The notes under the pieces: model-generated
The model's input: the letters and a program-made list of their open reading frames with translations, nothing else
The model's database searches: none
What the model was told of the DNA's origin: nothing
Shown: piece after piece, positions 18,903 through 28,613 of the stretch
How positions within the stretch are numbered: position 1 is the stretch's first letter
Layout of the letters: the number at the start of each line of letters is the position of its first letter
Assembly (NCBI RefSeq): GCF_021502575.1
Contig: NZ_JAKFGN010000002.1
Span: forward strand, 806,001-870,000
Length of the DNA stretch: 64,000 nt
Direction of reading: 5' to 3'
Origin: Bradyrhizobium sp. G127
Lineage (GTDB): Bacteria; Pseudomonadota; Alphaproteobacteria; Rhizobiales; Xanthobacteraceae
Made by a program: the position numbers and the translations under genes

Positions 18903-19442
18903 ATGGGTGTCGTCACCGCAGTCAGCCTGCGCAAGGGCCATCACTTCAGCAAGACCAATGCCATGAGCATCCGGCTGCTCAAGGATCTCGGCGTCGACGG
19001 GGACGCGCATATGGGCGAGACGGTGAAGCACCGCTCGCGCGTGGCGAAGGATCCGAACCAGCCCAACCTGCGTCAGGTCCATCTGCTGCACGAAGAACTG
19101 TTCGAGGAACTTCGCCCGAAGAACTTCATCGTCCGCCCCGGCGACATGGGGGAGAACGTTACCACGCGCGGCATCGACCTGTTGGCGCTCCCCACCGGCA
19201 CGCGGCTGCATCTCGGCGACAGCGCCGTGGTCGAGGTCACCGGCCTGCGCAATCCCTGCATTCAGATCGACCGCTTTCAGAAGGGCCTGATGGCTGCGAC
19301 CCTGGACAAGGACGCCGACGGCAACCTGATCCGCAAGGCCGGGGTCATGAGTGTGGTGCTGGCCGAGGGCGACGTGCGTCCCGGCGACGCCGTCCGCGTT
19401 GAACTGCCGGACGGGCCGCACCGGCCGCTGCAGCCGGTGTGA
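18903..19442 (+). CDS. MOSC domain-containing protein
   Basis: 179 residues. It matches the small MOSC (molybdenum cofactor sulfurase C-terminal) family: GDAHMGETVKHRSR near the start, the GENVTTRGIDLLALPTGT segment, and the conserved cysteine in TGLRNPCIQIDRFQKGL. Small MOSC proteins are linked to molybdenum-cofactor or sulfur-transfer chemistry, but the reaction of this subgroup is unknown. It starts four bases after purB. Confidence 0.88.
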   Translation: MGVVTAVSLRKGHHFSKTNAMSIRLLKDLGVDGDAHMGETVKHRSRVAKDPNQPNLRQVHLLHEELFEELRPKNFIVRPGDMGENVTTRGIDLLALPTGTRLHLGDSAVVEVTGLRNPCIQIDRFQKGLMAATLDKDADGNLIRKAGVMSVVLAEGDVRPGDAVRVELPDGPHRPLQPV

Positions 19443-19484
19443 GCGCCGCCGCGACAACAGACTGGTAACCGCCATCCTGCTATC

Positions 19485-20285
19485 ATGGCTTTCGTGTCCC
19501 ACACGCCCACCATCCTTGTGTTCGATTCCGGCCTCGGCGGTCTCACCGTGTTCCGCGAGATCGTCAAGCTGCGGCCGGGCGCACGCTATGTTTACGTCGC
19601 GGACGACGCCTATTTCCCGTATGGCCAGCACACCGAGGACGAGATCGTCGCACGCGTGGTGCCATTGGTTGGCGACCTGATCGCCGAGCACCGGCCGAAC
19701 CTCGTGGTGATCGCCTGCAACACGGCGTCCACACTGGTGATGACGCATTTGCGCGAGGCCTACAGCGTGCCGTTCGTCGGCACCGTGCCCGCCATTAAGC
19801 CGGCCTGCGCCTCATCGAAAACCAAACGTGTCTCGGTGCTGGGCACCAAAGGCACCGTGAAGCGAGAATACACCAAGAAGCTGATCGCCGATTTCGCGCA
19901 CGATTGCGATGTGACTTTGGTCGGCGCGGAGAATCTCGCGAGCCTTGCCGAGGCGACGCTGCGCGGCGAGCGCGTCAGCAACGACGCCATCGCAGCCGAG
20001 ATCGCGCCGTGTTTTCTCAATGGGGATGCGCGAACCGACACAGTGGTGCTGGCCTGCACGCACTACCCCCTGCTGCTCGACCAGATGGTTGCACTGGCGC
20101 CGTGGAAGGTGGACTGGATCGATCCCGCGCCCGCGATCGCGCGCAGGGTGAGCGACTTGCTTGGAGCGGCCAACGGCCTTGGCGAGCCCATCGGAGGGCG
20201 GATTATCTTCACTTCGGAACAGGCACCCTCGCCGGTTCTGGCCAAAGCGCTGATGCCGTTCTTCGGCGCGAGCTTCGTGAGTTGA
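19485..20285 (+). CDS. murI: Glutamate racemase
   Basis: 266 residues. Both catalytic cysteines are present: Cys78 in IACNTAS and Cys191 in ACTHYPLL; the DSGLGGLTV start motif is also clear. It makes D-glutamate for peptidoglycan. It lies 42 bases after the MOSC gene, so co-transcription is possible. Confidence 0.96.
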   Translation: MAFVSHTPTILVFDSGLGGLTVFREIVKLRPGARYVYVADDAYFPYGQHTEDEIVARVVPLVGDLIAEHRPNLVVIACNTASTLVMTHLREAYSVPFVGTVPAIKPACASSKTKRVSVLGTKGTVKREYTKKLIADFAHDCDVTLVGAENLASLAEATLRGERVSNDAIAAEIAPCFLNGDARTDTVVLACTHYPLLLDQMVALAPWKVDWIDPAPAIARRVSDLLGAANGLGEPIGGRIIFTSEQAPSPVLAKALMPFFGASFVS

Positions 20286-20369
20286 TAACCACCCTTCCGC
20301 AGATACTGTCCCACTGCTAGCCTCCTCCCAGTCTGTTCCGGAAAGAGAACAGCAACGGGAGGATTTAGA

Positions 20370-20771
20370 ATGTTCAAGACGACAGTGCTCTGCACCTCGA
20401 TTCTCGCTCTCGCCGGCATCGGTGCGGCGCTCGCCCAGCAGCCGCCTGCAGGCATCAAGCGCACACCACTCCAAACCATCGCCTTCCCGGAGGGCTACAA
20501 CACGGTCACCGGCCTTGCAGAACTCGCGCCGGGAACAAAGGCCGGACGGCACACCCATCCGGGCATCGAGACAGGCTATGTCCTGGAGGGCGAACTGGTG
20601 CTCTCCATCGACGGCCAGCCCGACAAGACGCTGAAGCCCGGGGAATCCTATCAAATCCCCGCCGGAGCCATTCACGACGCCGCCGTACACGGCGATAAGC
20701 CTATGAAAGTGCTTGGAATTTACGTGGTGGACAAGACGAAGCCACTGGCCTCGCCGGCTCCGGCGAAATAG
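20370..20771 (+). CDS. Secreted cupin-domain protein
   Basis: 133 residues. Signal peptide residues 1-22 (MFKTTVLC...ALA-QQ). One cupin domain, with metal-binding histidines in RHTHPGIETGYVLEGELV and the second motif in LKPGESYQIPAGAIHDA. A GGGAGGA ribosome-binding site precedes the ATG. Periplasmic single-cupin proteins of this kind have unknown or varied functions. No clear partner nearby. Confidence 0.85.
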   Translation: MFKTTVLCTSILALAGIGAALAQQPPAGIKRTPLQTIAFPEGYNTVTGLAELAPGTKAGRHTHPGIETGYVLEGELVLSIDGQPDKTLKPGESYQIPAGAIHDAAVHGDKPMKVLGIYVVDKTKPLASPAPAK

Positions 20772-20819
20772 CCGAACTATTTGACTTATCGGCCTTTTCT
20801 ACCTATGAACACGTTGCTC

Positions 20820-20916
20820 GCGGGCCGGTTTCGGCCCGCGTTGCGTTTCGCGACCCGTGGTCCTCCCCATCAAGCTTATGAGGCGGACCTGTCAGCACCG
20901 GGACCATTCCCGGTGC
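20820..20916 (+). promoter_or_regulatory. Two perfect hairpins in the rpsD leader region
   Basis: Hairpin 1 is GCGGGCCG-GTTT-CGGCCCGC at 20820-20839, which may be the terminator of the cupin gene. Hairpin 2 is GCACCGGGA-CCAT-TCCCGGTGC at 20895-20916, 48 bases before the rpsD ATG, in what is probably the 5' leader. S4 represses its own synthesis by leader binding in other bacteria, so autoregulation is a possibility but not shown here. Confidence 0.5.
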
Positions 20917-20964
20917 ACAGGAGGGCGCGTTTCCTCAAAACTCAAACTTACGAAAGAGGACGCG

Positions 20965-21582
20965 ATGACTAAGCGTAGTGAGGCGAAGTACAAGATCGAT
21001 CGCCGTATGGGCCAGAACATCTGGGGCCGCCCGAAGAGCCCCGTCAACAAGCGCGAATACGGCCCCGGCCAGCACGGCCAGCGACGCAAAGGCAAGCTCT
21101 CCGACTTCGGCACCCAGCTCCGCGCCAAGCAGAAGCTCAAGGGCTATTACGCCAATATTTCCGAGCGTCAGTTCCACGCGATCTACGTGGAAGCCAGCCG
21201 CCTCAAGGGCGACTCGGGTGAAAACCTGATCGGCCTGCTCGAGCGCCGCCTCGACACCGTGGTGTATCGCGCGAAGTTCGTGGCCACCATGTTCGCAGCG
21301 CGCCAGTTCATCAACCATGGCCACATCAAGGTGAACGGCAAGCGCGTCAACATCGCCAGCTACAAGGTCAAGGTCGGCGACGTCATCGAGATCAAGGAAT
21401 CGTCCAAGCAGCTCACCTTCGTGCTGGAAGCCAATCAACTCGGCGAACGTGACACGCCCGACTACCTCGAAGTCGATCACGGCAAGCAGATCGCCAAGGT
21501 GACGCGCATTCCGGGCCTCTCGGAAGTGCCGTTCCCGGTGCAGATGGAACCGCACCTCATCATCGAATTCTATTCGCGCTGA
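20965..21582 (+). CDS. rpsD: 30S ribosomal protein S4
   Basis: 205 residues, full length. N-terminal S4 region begins [20 protein letters not shown], with [14 protein letters not shown]; the S4 RNA-binding domain covers about 95-155 ([32 protein letters not shown]). It is a primary 16S rRNA binder. The ATG at 20965 has GAAAGAGGA upstream. It stands alone, away from the main ribosomal clusters, as is usual in alphaproteobacteria. Confidence 0.98.
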   Translation: MTKRSEAKYKIDRRMGQNIWGRPKSPVNKREYGPGQHGQRRKGKLSDFGTQLRAKQKLKGYYANISERQFHAIYVEASRLKGDSGENLIGLLERRLDTVVYRAKFVATMFAARQFINHGHIKVNGKRVNIASYKVKVGDVIEIKESSKQLTFVLEANQLGERDTPDYLEVDHGKQIAKVTRIPGLSEVPFPVQMEPHLIIEFYSR

Positions 21583-21611
21583 TTTCTTCAGCGACGGATC
21601 ACGGAAATGCG

Positions 21612-21640
21612 AAAGGCCGCCCACCGGGCGGCCTTTTTCT
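21612..21640. terminator. Rho-independent terminator of rpsD
   Basis: An 11-bp perfect stem AAAGGCCGCCC / GGGCGGCCTTT with loop ACC is followed by TT and TCTT. It is placed 30 bases after rpsD and just before the stop of the convergent hydrolase gene, so it may work for both directions. Confidence 0.88.
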
Positions 21641-21658
21641 TGAACCCTGGTTGAACTG

Positions 21659-22954
21659 CTACTTCAGCGCGCCGTAGATCATGCTTTTGAGCGCCGATTG
21701 AATGCGCCCGCGCTGCGACGGCGACTGGATCATCAGGATGGCGAACATGTCTTCCTTCGGATCGACAAGGAAGTATGTGCCGCTGCCGCCGCTCCATTCG
21801 TACTCGCCCACTGAGCCAGCCCAATGGCTGACTCCAGCCTCGGTGCGCACGGCAAAGCCCAAGCCGAAGCCATATCCCGCACCGGGAAAATAATAGACCC
21901 ACGGCTTGATGCCGGTGTCGCCCCCGATATGGTTCGACATCATCAGGTCCACGGTCTTGCGCGCCAGAATCTGCCGGCCGCCAAGCCCGCCGCCGTTCAG
22001 CAACATCTGCAAAAAGCGCCCATAGTCCGCAATCGACGAAACCATTCCGCCGCCGCCGGACTCCCATTTAGTGACGATCCGCGGATCGCGCTCGATCTTG
22101 TCGTCTTTGTTGCGAAGCGGTTCGGCCAGCAGAGCCTGCTTCGCGGGATCGGTGACGAAAAAACTCGTGTTGGTCATGCCGAGTGGATCGAGCAGATTGT
22201 CCTTCTCGAACTGATAGAGCGACTTTCCCGAGGCCACCTCGATCACCCGGCCGAGCACGTCGGTGCTGTGGCCATAGACCCACTTCTCTCCGGGCTGCTC
22301 GATCAGCGGCAGTGTCGCGATCTTGTCCGCAACCTCCGCATTGGTGAATTTTCCGGACAGCAGATCGGCGTCGACATAAGGTTTCTTCACGACACCGTAC
22401 GCCAGCGATGCGTAAGGGATGCCTGCCGACTGCCGCAGCAGATCGTGAATCAGAATCGGACGCTTCGGTGCCACCAGATCGAGCACCGGCTTGCCGTCGG
22501 TACCCTGCTTCTCCTCACCGACCTTGATGTCGTAGAAGCCGTGAATGTATTTTCCGACCTCGTCGTCGAGCGCGAGTTTGCCCTGCTCCACGAGAATCAT
22601 CGCCGCGACTGACGTGATCGGCTTGGTCATCGAGAACAGCGTGAAAATGGTATCGCGTGTCATCGGCGCCTTGGTTGCGACATTGCGGACGCCGAAACCT
22701 TCATAATAGGCCGGCTGGCCGCGGCGCTGCACCAGCACGACGGCGCCCGGGATCTTTCCCGTCGCGACTTCGTTCCTGAAATATTCAGTGATGCGCGCAA
22801 GCCGCTGCGGGAAGAATCCCGCCTTGTCCGGATTGGTCCGCGCCAGACTTTCTGCCACGGCTGGCAACGCTGGCAGCAAGAGGACTGCGAAGGACATCAA
22901 TGCAAAAAGCAAGGCCGAGCCAATACGCCTGCCGGTATCTGAATAAAACAACAC
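21659..22954 (-). CDS. Secreted serine hydrolase, beta-lactamase (class C/esterase) family, copy A
   Basis: 431 residues from a GTG at 22954 preceded by GGAG; an upstream in-frame TTG at 23014 is less likely. A signal peptide ends near PAVAES (residues 32-37). The SxxK motif SMTK is at 108-111, with Tyr-Gly-His in WVYGHSTD as the second motif. Members of this family are penicillin-binding-protein-like esterases or peptidases rather than true beta-lactamases in most cases. It is a clear paralogue of the next gene and in the same orientation. Confidence 0.88.
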   Translation of the reverse strand: MLFYSDTGRRIGSALLFALMSFAVLLLPALPAVAESLARTNPDKAGFFPQRLARITEYFRNEVATGKIPGAVVLVQRRGQPAYYEGFGVRNVATKAPMTRDTIFTLFSMTKPITSVAAMILVEQGKLALDDEVGKYIHGFYDIKVGEEKQGTDGKPVLDLVAPKRPILIHDLLRQSAGIPYASLAYGVVKKPYVDADLLSGKFTNAEVADKIATLPLIEQPGEKWVYGHSTDVLGRVIEVASGKSLYQFEKDNLLDPLGMTNTSFFVTDPAKQALLAEPLRNKDDKIERDPRIVTKWESGGGGMVSSIADYGRFLQMLLNGGGLGGRQILARKTVDLMMSNHIGGDTGIKPWVYYFPGAGYGFGLGFAVRTEAGVSHWAGSVGEYEWSGGSGTYFLVDPKEDMFAILMIQSPSQRGRIQSALKSMIYGALK

Positions 22955-23075
22955 CAATCTCCGCAAATCCGGTCCAATGAGGCCGGACTTTAGCGGCTGG
23001 CCAACAGCGCGCAAGGAAACGAAAAATGATCAGCCCGATGCGTCCGCACCGGGCTGATCCCTGTCGTTCGATGGG

Positions 23076-24359
23076 TTACTTCTCAAAAGCCCCGTAGACC
23101 ATATTCTTCAGCGCGGTGCGGTGGCGTCCGCGGTGCTGCACGGTCTGCGACATGAAGACCACGAACATATCTTCCTTTGGATCGACCCAGAACGTCGTGC
23201 CGCCCGCCCCCGACCAGTTCATCTCGCCGACGCTGCCTTCCATGACGCTGACACCAGGCTCGGTCCGTACCGCAAATCCGAGGCCAAAGCCAAAGCCGGG
23301 ACCCGGCAGATAGTAGGGGCCGTTCACGACGCCCGACGCCGGGCCGATGTGGTTCGAGCCCATATAGGCAATGGTCTTCGGGCTGAGATAGCGCTTGCCG
23401 TCCAGCGTGCCGCCGTTGAGCAGCATCTTCGCGAACCGCGCGTAGTCGCCGATGGTGGACACCATCCCGCCGCCGCCGGACTCCCACTTCCGCACGACAT
23501 GCGGATCGTTCATCTCGGCGTCGTTGCCGATCTTGCGGTCGTTCGGGAACGGCTCGGCGATCCGCGACTGCTTCGCCTGGTCCGTGACGTAGAAGCTGGT
23601 GTCCTTCATGCCGAGCGGATCGAGGATGCGCTCCTTCTCGAACTGGTACAGCGACTTGCCGGAGACGACTTCAACCACGCGGCCGAGAATGTCGGTGGAG
23701 TGGCTGTAGTCCCACGTCGATCCGGGCTGATAGGCCAGCGGCAATTTCGCGATGCGATCGGCAAACCCGGCATTGTCGACATCCTCAGAGAATATTTTGG
23801 CGTCGACATAGGCTTTCTTGACGAGGCCCTCGCCGAAGAATCCATAGGTGATGCCCGAGGTATGCCGCATCAGGTCCTGCACCGTCATCGCCCGGCGCGG
23901 CATGACGAGATCGAGCGTCATCTGTCCGTCATCGCCCTTCTTCTCGACGCCGACTTTTACATCCTTGAAGGCTGGGATGAATTTAGCGACCGGATCGTCG
24001 AGTTGCAGCTTGCCTTCCTCGACCAGCATCATCGCCGCCACTGTCGTGACCGGCTTCGACATTGAATAGATGCGGAAGATCGTGTCCGCCGTCATCGGCG
24101 CCTTGGTGGCGGGATCGCGCACGCCGAATGTTTCAAAATACGCGACTTGGCCGTGGCGCTGGATCATCGCCACAGCGCCCGGAATCTTGTTGGTGGCGAT
24201 TTCGTTCTTGAGATAGGCGCCGATCCGCGCGAGCCCCGCAGGTGAAAGCCCCGCCTCGGCGGGACGGGTGCGGACAACACTTTCGGCAAATGCACTGCTC
24301 GCAGCAACGAGCGTGAGGGCAGCAAACAGGGACGCCCTGATATGGCGAGACACGAACAT
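23076..24359 (-). CDS. Secreted serine hydrolase, beta-lactamase (class C/esterase) family, copy B
   Basis: 427 residues. Signal peptide to about residue 25 (AFA-ES). The SxxK motif SMSK is at 99-102, and YSHSTD is the second motif. It shares long stretches with copy A ([23 protein letters not shown] and the C-terminal VDPKEDMF). CGGGAGGATTT precedes the ATG. It precedes copy A by about 120 bases in transcription order, so the two are a tandem duplication and may be co-transcribed. Substrate unknown. Confidence 0.92.
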   Translation of the reverse strand: MFVSRHIRASLFAALTLVAASSAFAESVVRTRPAEAGLSPAGLARIGAYLKNEIATNKIPGAVAMIQRHGQVAYFETFGVRDPATKAPMTADTIFRIYSMSKPVTTVAAMMLVEEGKLQLDDPVAKFIPAFKDVKVGVEKKGDDGQMTLDLVMPRRAMTVQDLMRHTSGITYGFFGEGLVKKAYVDAKIFSEDVDNAGFADRIAKLPLAYQPGSTWDYSHSTDILGRVVEVVSGKSLYQFEKERILDPLGMKDTSFYVTDQAKQSRIAEPFPNDRKIGNDAEMNDPHVVRKWESGGGGMVSTIGDYARFAKMLLNGGTLDGKRYLSPKTIAYMGSNHIGPASGVVNGPYYLPGPGFGFGLGFAVRTEPGVSVMEGSVGEMNWSGAGGTTFWVDPKEDMFVVFMSQTVQHRGRHRTALKNMVYGAFEK

Positions 24360-24510
24360 ACAAATCCTCCCGGTTCTTTATCTGACTCAAGTCTGGTCAG
24401 ACGAAGCCCCGGATCATGAGCGTCCGGGGTTGGGAGAAAGTGTATCGGTCAGTCAAAGAGTCGCACAAGCGAGGCGGCCCGCAGAGCCGCCGTCGCGCAA
24501 ATGCAAACCT

Positions 24511-24846
24511 TTAGCCGGCAGCCTGCTGAACCGGTACGCCCTTGTCGGCCAGCAATTGCTGCAATTCACCAGCCTGGAACATCTCGCGGATGATGTCGCA
24601 ACCGCCGACGAACTCGCCCTTGACGTAGAGCTGCGGAATGGTCGGCCAGTTCGAGTAGATCTTGATGCCGTCGCGCAGTTCGCCGGATTCGAGAACGTTC
24701 AGGCCCTTGTAGGCGATGCCGACGTGATCGAGAATCTGGACCACCTGGCCCGAGAAACCGCACTGCGGAAACTGAGGCGTGCCCTTCATGAACAGCACGA
24801 CGTCGTTGGACTTCACTTCGTTTTCAATGAACTGCTCGATGCTCAT
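24511..24846 (-). CDS. grxD: Monothiol glutaredoxin, Grx4/GrxD type
   Basis: 111 residues with the CGFS active site (Cys29) and the [17 protein letters not shown] motif that binds glutathione. CGFS glutaredoxins carry [2Fe-2S] clusters with BolA proteins for iron-sulfur trafficking. The ATG at 24846 has AAGGA seven bases upstream; the longer upstream frame is not coding. A BolA-family gene lies 3.8 kb away rather than adjacent. Confidence 0.95.
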   Translation of the reverse strand: MSIEQFIENEVKSNDVVLFMKGTPQFPQCGFSGQVVQILDHVGIAYKGLNVLESGELRDGIKIYSNWPTIPQLYVKGEFVGGCDIIREMFQAGELQQLLADKGVPVQQAAG

Positions 24847-25154
24847 AATCGCGTCCTTGGTGATTTTGCCCACGGCACGGCCGGGACTTGCCCGTTTGCC
24901 TGTCGCTCTGGCCATATATGTAGCCTGAAACCGTTCCGCATCCCAATCAAATTGCCGAAGGGGTGCCATGCCGGCCTCCCAAGGCCCCTGTCTGCCATCG
25001 AAGGGCTCCATCTGAAACCGGAATGAGTGCGTCGACGTACTCACTTTGTCTCCGGCCCGGCCTTTTAACGGCGAGCCAAGCACCCCATTTACGAACATCT
25101 ATTCTCCGGAACCGATCCGGGGAAGCATCGTTCTCTCCCGAACCGGAGATTCGC
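24847..25154. other. Divergent intergenic region, grxD / egtB
   Basis: 308 bases without a convincing gene. It must hold the promoters of grxD (leftward) and egtB (rightward). Open frames from both genes extend through it but lack family similarity. No clear operator or riboswitch seen. Confidence 0.5.
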
Positions 25155-26426
25155 GTGACGAAACAAGCCTCCCAACCAGAAGCGCGTGTTGCCAGCCCTT
25201 CCCCGTTTCCGGCCAATTCCCGCCACGAATCCCGCGATGTACGAGCTGCCAGGCTGCTGAAGGCCTATCGTTCCGTGCGGGAGGAGACCGAGCGGCGGGC
25301 CGCGCCGCTATCACCCGAGGATCAGCTCATCCAGTCGATGCCGGACGCCAGCCCGACCAAGTGGCACCGCGCCCATGTCACTTGGTTCTGGGAGCAATTC
25401 CTGCTCGGCGAGCATTCGCCCGGCTATATGCCCTACCACCCGGACTACGCCTACCTGTTCAACTCCTATTACGTCAGCGCTGGTCCCCGCCACGCCCGCG
25501 CCCAGCGCGGCCACCTGACCCGCCCCGGTGCTGATGAAGTGACGGCCTATCGCAAGCATGTCGATGCCGCTGTCGCGGCATTTTTCAACACAGCCGATGA
25601 GGCAACGCTCGCGAAACTGGAGCCGCTGATCGAGGTCGGCCTCAACCACGAGCAGCAGCATCAGGAATTGCTGCTCACCGACATCCTGCACGCCTTCGCG
25701 CAAAACCCGATTCCGCCCGCCTACGACCTGGACTGGGCTTTTCCAGCATCAAACCGCACTGGCGATGCATGGGTCACGCTGCTGGAAGGCATCCACACCA
25801 TCGGTCACACGGATGAGTCGTTTCACTTCGATAACGAGAAGCCGGCGCACCGCGCGCTGGTCGGCCCGGTGAAGCTGGCGCGCAACCTCGTGACCAATGG
25901 CGAGTGGTTGTCGTTCATGAAGGATGGCGGCTACGCGAAGCCCGCGCTGTGGCTGATGGACGGCTTCGCCACCGTCGAGCGCGAGGACTGGCAAGCACCC
26001 GGTCATTGGCGCAACGTTGATGGCCAGTGGAAGATCATGACCCTCGGCGGATTGCAGCCGGTCGATCCTGCGGCGCCGGTGTCGCATGTGAGCTACTACG
26101 AGGCCGACGCCTTCGCGCGCTGGAGCGGGAAACATCTCCCCACGGAAATGGAATGGGAGGTTGCCGCTCGCGCCGCCCATCTCAACGATGCGTATGGCGT
26201 CGTCTGGCAGTGGACCCGCAGTTCATACGCACCGTACCCGGGCTACCGCGCCATCGAAGGCGCACTCGGCGAATACAACGGCAAGTTCATGGTGAACCAG
26301 TACGTGTTGCGCGGCTCATCGCTGGCGACACCGGACAACCATTCGCGCGTGACTTACCGCAACTTCTTCTATCCGCATCATCGCTGGCAATTCACGGGGC
26401 TTCGCCTCGCCGACTACGCCGTCTGA
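25155..26426 (+). CDS. egtB: Ergothioneine biosynthesis protein EgtB
   Basis: 423 residues from a GTG start with CGGAGA upstream. The N-terminal DinB-like domain carries the iron-binding HxxxHxE motif (His165, His169, Glu171) and a likely third His at 71 or 74 (KWHRAH). The C-terminal formylglycine-generating-enzyme-like domain is clear (FSxFHFDNEKPAH region, HLPTEMEWEVAAR, LRGSS). EgtB joins a thiol donor to hercynine by oxidative C-S bond formation. egtD follows after 22 bases. Neither egtA, egtC nor egtE is visible. Confidence 0.93.
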   Translation: MTKQASQPEARVASPSPFPANSRHESRDVRAARLLKAYRSVREETERRAAPLSPEDQLIQSMPDASPTKWHRAHVTWFWEQFLLGEHSPGYMPYHPDYAYLFNSYYVSAGPRHARAQRGHLTRPGADEVTAYRKHVDAAVAAFFNTADEATLAKLEPLIEVGLNHEQQHQELLLTDILHAFAQNPIPPAYDLDWAFPASNRTGDAWVTLLEGIHTIGHTDESFHFDNEKPAHRALVGPVKLARNLVTNGEWLSFMKDGGYAKPALWLMDGFATVEREDWQAPGHWRNVDGQWKIMTLGGLQPVDPAAPVSHVSYYEADAFARWSGKHLPTEMEWEVAARAAHLNDAYGVVWQWTRSSYAPYPGYRAIEGALGEYNGKFMVNQYVLRGSSLATPDNHSRVTYRNFFYPHHRWQFTGLRLADYAV

Positions 26427-26448
26427 CCTCCGAACCAACGAGATCGTC

Positions 26449-27417
26449 ATGAATGTGCATATGACCGCGCTGGCCCACGAGCTTCTTGATCCGAAAGACT
26501 GTCCATTCGCGAAGGACGTTATCGCCGGACTGTCGCAACAGCCAAAGCGGCTGCCGCCGAAATACTTCTACGACGAAACCGGATCGAAACTGTTCGAGCA
26601 GATCACGCTGCTGCCTGAATACTATCCAACCCGGACCGAGTTGCGGATTCTGCGCGACCGCGGCGCGGAGATCGCGGCGACGATTCCGAAGAATGCCGCA
26701 CTGGTGGAATTCGGTGCCGGTGCCACCACCAAGGTGCGGTTGCTGCTGCAACAGTGCGCGTTCGGCGCTTACGTGCCGGTCGATATTTCCGGCGACTTTC
26801 TCAACGGACAGGCTGACGAGCTACGCAAGGATTTTCCGGACCTCGCGGTCTATCCGGTGACGGCCGATTTCACGACGCCGTTCGAACTTCCGCCGAAAGT
26901 GAAGAGTGTGCCGAAAGTTGGCTTTTTTCCCGGCTCGACTATCGGCAATTTCGATCCGCATGAAGCCTGTGCCTTCCTGCGCAGCGCACGCGCCATCCTC
27001 GGCGACGGCGCGACACTGATCGTCGGCGTCGATCTGGAGAAGGGCGAGCGCGTGCTGCACGACGCCTACAACGATGCCGCTGGCGTGACGGCCAGGTTCA
27101 ATCTCAACGTGCTAGTGCGGATCAACCGCGATCTCGGCGGCAACTTCGACCTGTCTGGTTTTAGGCATCGTGCGATCTACAATCGCGAGCGTCACCGCAT
27201 CGAAATGCATCTCATCAGCCGCAAGGCGCAAACCGTGCGCCTGCTGGGTCAAACCTTCTCGTTCCGTACCGGCGAGACGATCCATACCGAGAGCAGCTAC
27301 AAATACAGTCTCGATCGCTTCAACGCATTGGCGCTTGGCTCCGGCTGGACGCCGCACGCGTCATGGACCGATCCGGATGCGATGTTCTCGGTTCATGCGC
27401 TGGTCGCACAAGACTGA
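26449..27417 (+). CDS. egtD: L-histidine N-alpha-methyltransferase EgtD
   Basis: 322 residues, SAM-dependent methyltransferase that trimethylates histidine to hercynine. Typical segments are PKYFYDETGSKLFEQIT, LPEYYPTRTE, LVEFGAGATTK and FFPGSTIGNF. It lies 22 bases downstream of egtB, the order expected for a two-gene ergothioneine operon. Its stop is one base from the stop of the convergent ltrA-like remnant. Confidence 0.95.
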   Translation: MNVHMTALAHELLDPKDCPFAKDVIAGLSQQPKRLPPKYFYDETGSKLFEQITLLPEYYPTRTELRILRDRGAEIAATIPKNAALVEFGAGATTKVRLLLQQCAFGAYVPVDISGDFLNGQADELRKDFPDLAVYPVTADFTTPFELPPKVKSVPKVGFFPGSTIGNFDPHEACAFLRSARAILGDGATLIVGVDLEKGERVLHDAYNDAAGVTARFNLNVLVRINRDLGGNFDLSGFRHRAIYNRERHRIEMHLISRKAQTVRLLGQTFSFRTGETIHTESSYKYSLDRFNALALGSGWTPHASWTDPDAMFSVHALVAQD

Positions 27418-27418
27418 G

Positions 27419-28592
27419 TCAAATCTCGTCCGACTTCGTACTGGAGCCGAGCGAGATCGCTTCCCACGCCGCGACAACCAGGATGATGAGGGTTGTCGCC
27501 GACGACAACGCGAGTGGCGACAGGTAATGCGCGAACGGCATCAGCGCGACCAGCAGGCCGATGCCGACCATGTGCGAGAGCTGGAAAATTCCGCGAATGC
27601 TGCGCTTGAACAGGATGGTGCCGATGAGGAATAACAGCGGCCCGCCGATCATGCTGAGAACAGCCTTCATGTCGGAATGGCCTTCGGGATGCGCGAGCAG
27701 CAATTCATCCCCCACGGCCGACACCACAATGCCGGCGACGATCGGCAAATGGAGATAGGTGTAGGCCAGCCGGGCCAGCCGTCCGGTTTCTTCGGAATGC
27801 GAAATATGTTCGGCGCCCGCCTCCGCGCCGATGTGGAAATACACCCACCACATCGCAATGCTGCCGATCAGGGCGACCACAAACGCCGTGATCGTCGGCG
27901 TGGTCCAGGCCGTTGCCGCGAAGGTCGAGCCGGTGACAACGATGGACTCGCCAAGCGCGATGATGATGAACAGCGCGCAGCGCTCGGCCATATGCCCGCC
28001 CTCGACCTCCCAATCGTCGAGAGGCGTCGCGCCGAAACCAGAAACGCATTGCCGGTCCGCAATACTCGATTCCCACCGCGACGATCCACAACGCCAGTCT
28101 GGCCTGTCCTTCGGCAAAGCCGCCGGCAATCCAGAACACGCCGCTGCACATCAGCCAGCAGGTGATGCGCAGCAGATTCATCTGCCAGCCAGGCTGCGAC
28201 TTTGGGATCGAAAAGAACGTGAAGGCCGACCGGCCGACCTGCATGGCGACAAAGGCCAGCGCGAATGCCAGTCCACGCGTCTCAAATGCTTTGGGAATCG
28301 ACGTGGACAGCAGCAGGCCGAAAATCATCAGCACGAACAGCATCACCCGGACCGGCGTGCGCTCCGGGTCGAGCCAGTTGGTGATCCAGGAAGTGAAGAT
28401 CCAGACCCACCACACCGCCAGGAACAGGATGGTGGTCTGCAAGACGCCGAGCGGCGTGAAGTGCGCCAGCAGCGTGTGAGAAATCTGCGTGATAGCGAAA
28501 ACGAAGACCAGATCGAAGAACAACTCGACATAGGTGACGCGGTGATGCTGATGCGGGGCGCGCGCCCGCAGCAAGTTCTCGTTTCTCGCCAC
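27419..28592 (-). pseudogene. Low-temperature-requirement protein A (LtrA)-like membrane protein, frameshifted
   Basis: The LtrA family reading is clear but split between two frames. The N-terminal part runs from 28592 (VTYVELFFDLVFVFAITQIS) to GPAMRFW near 28038. The C-terminal part continues in another frame from GFGATPLDDWEVEGGHMAER to the stop at 27419. Family members read FW-V-P-G-x-G at the junction; here the bases TTCTGG run straight into TTTCGG, suggesting loss of a few bases in a small direct repeat. Together the halves would give a polytopic membrane protein of about 390 residues. Either a real inactivating mutation or a sequencing error. Confidence 0.82.
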
Positions 28593-28613
28593 CCCGCCCC
28601 TCGCTTTCGCCGA

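Noticed and set aside
24268-25026. 252-residue plus-strand frame opposite hydrolase B and grxD
   Set aside because: Antisense shadow of two well-supported genes.
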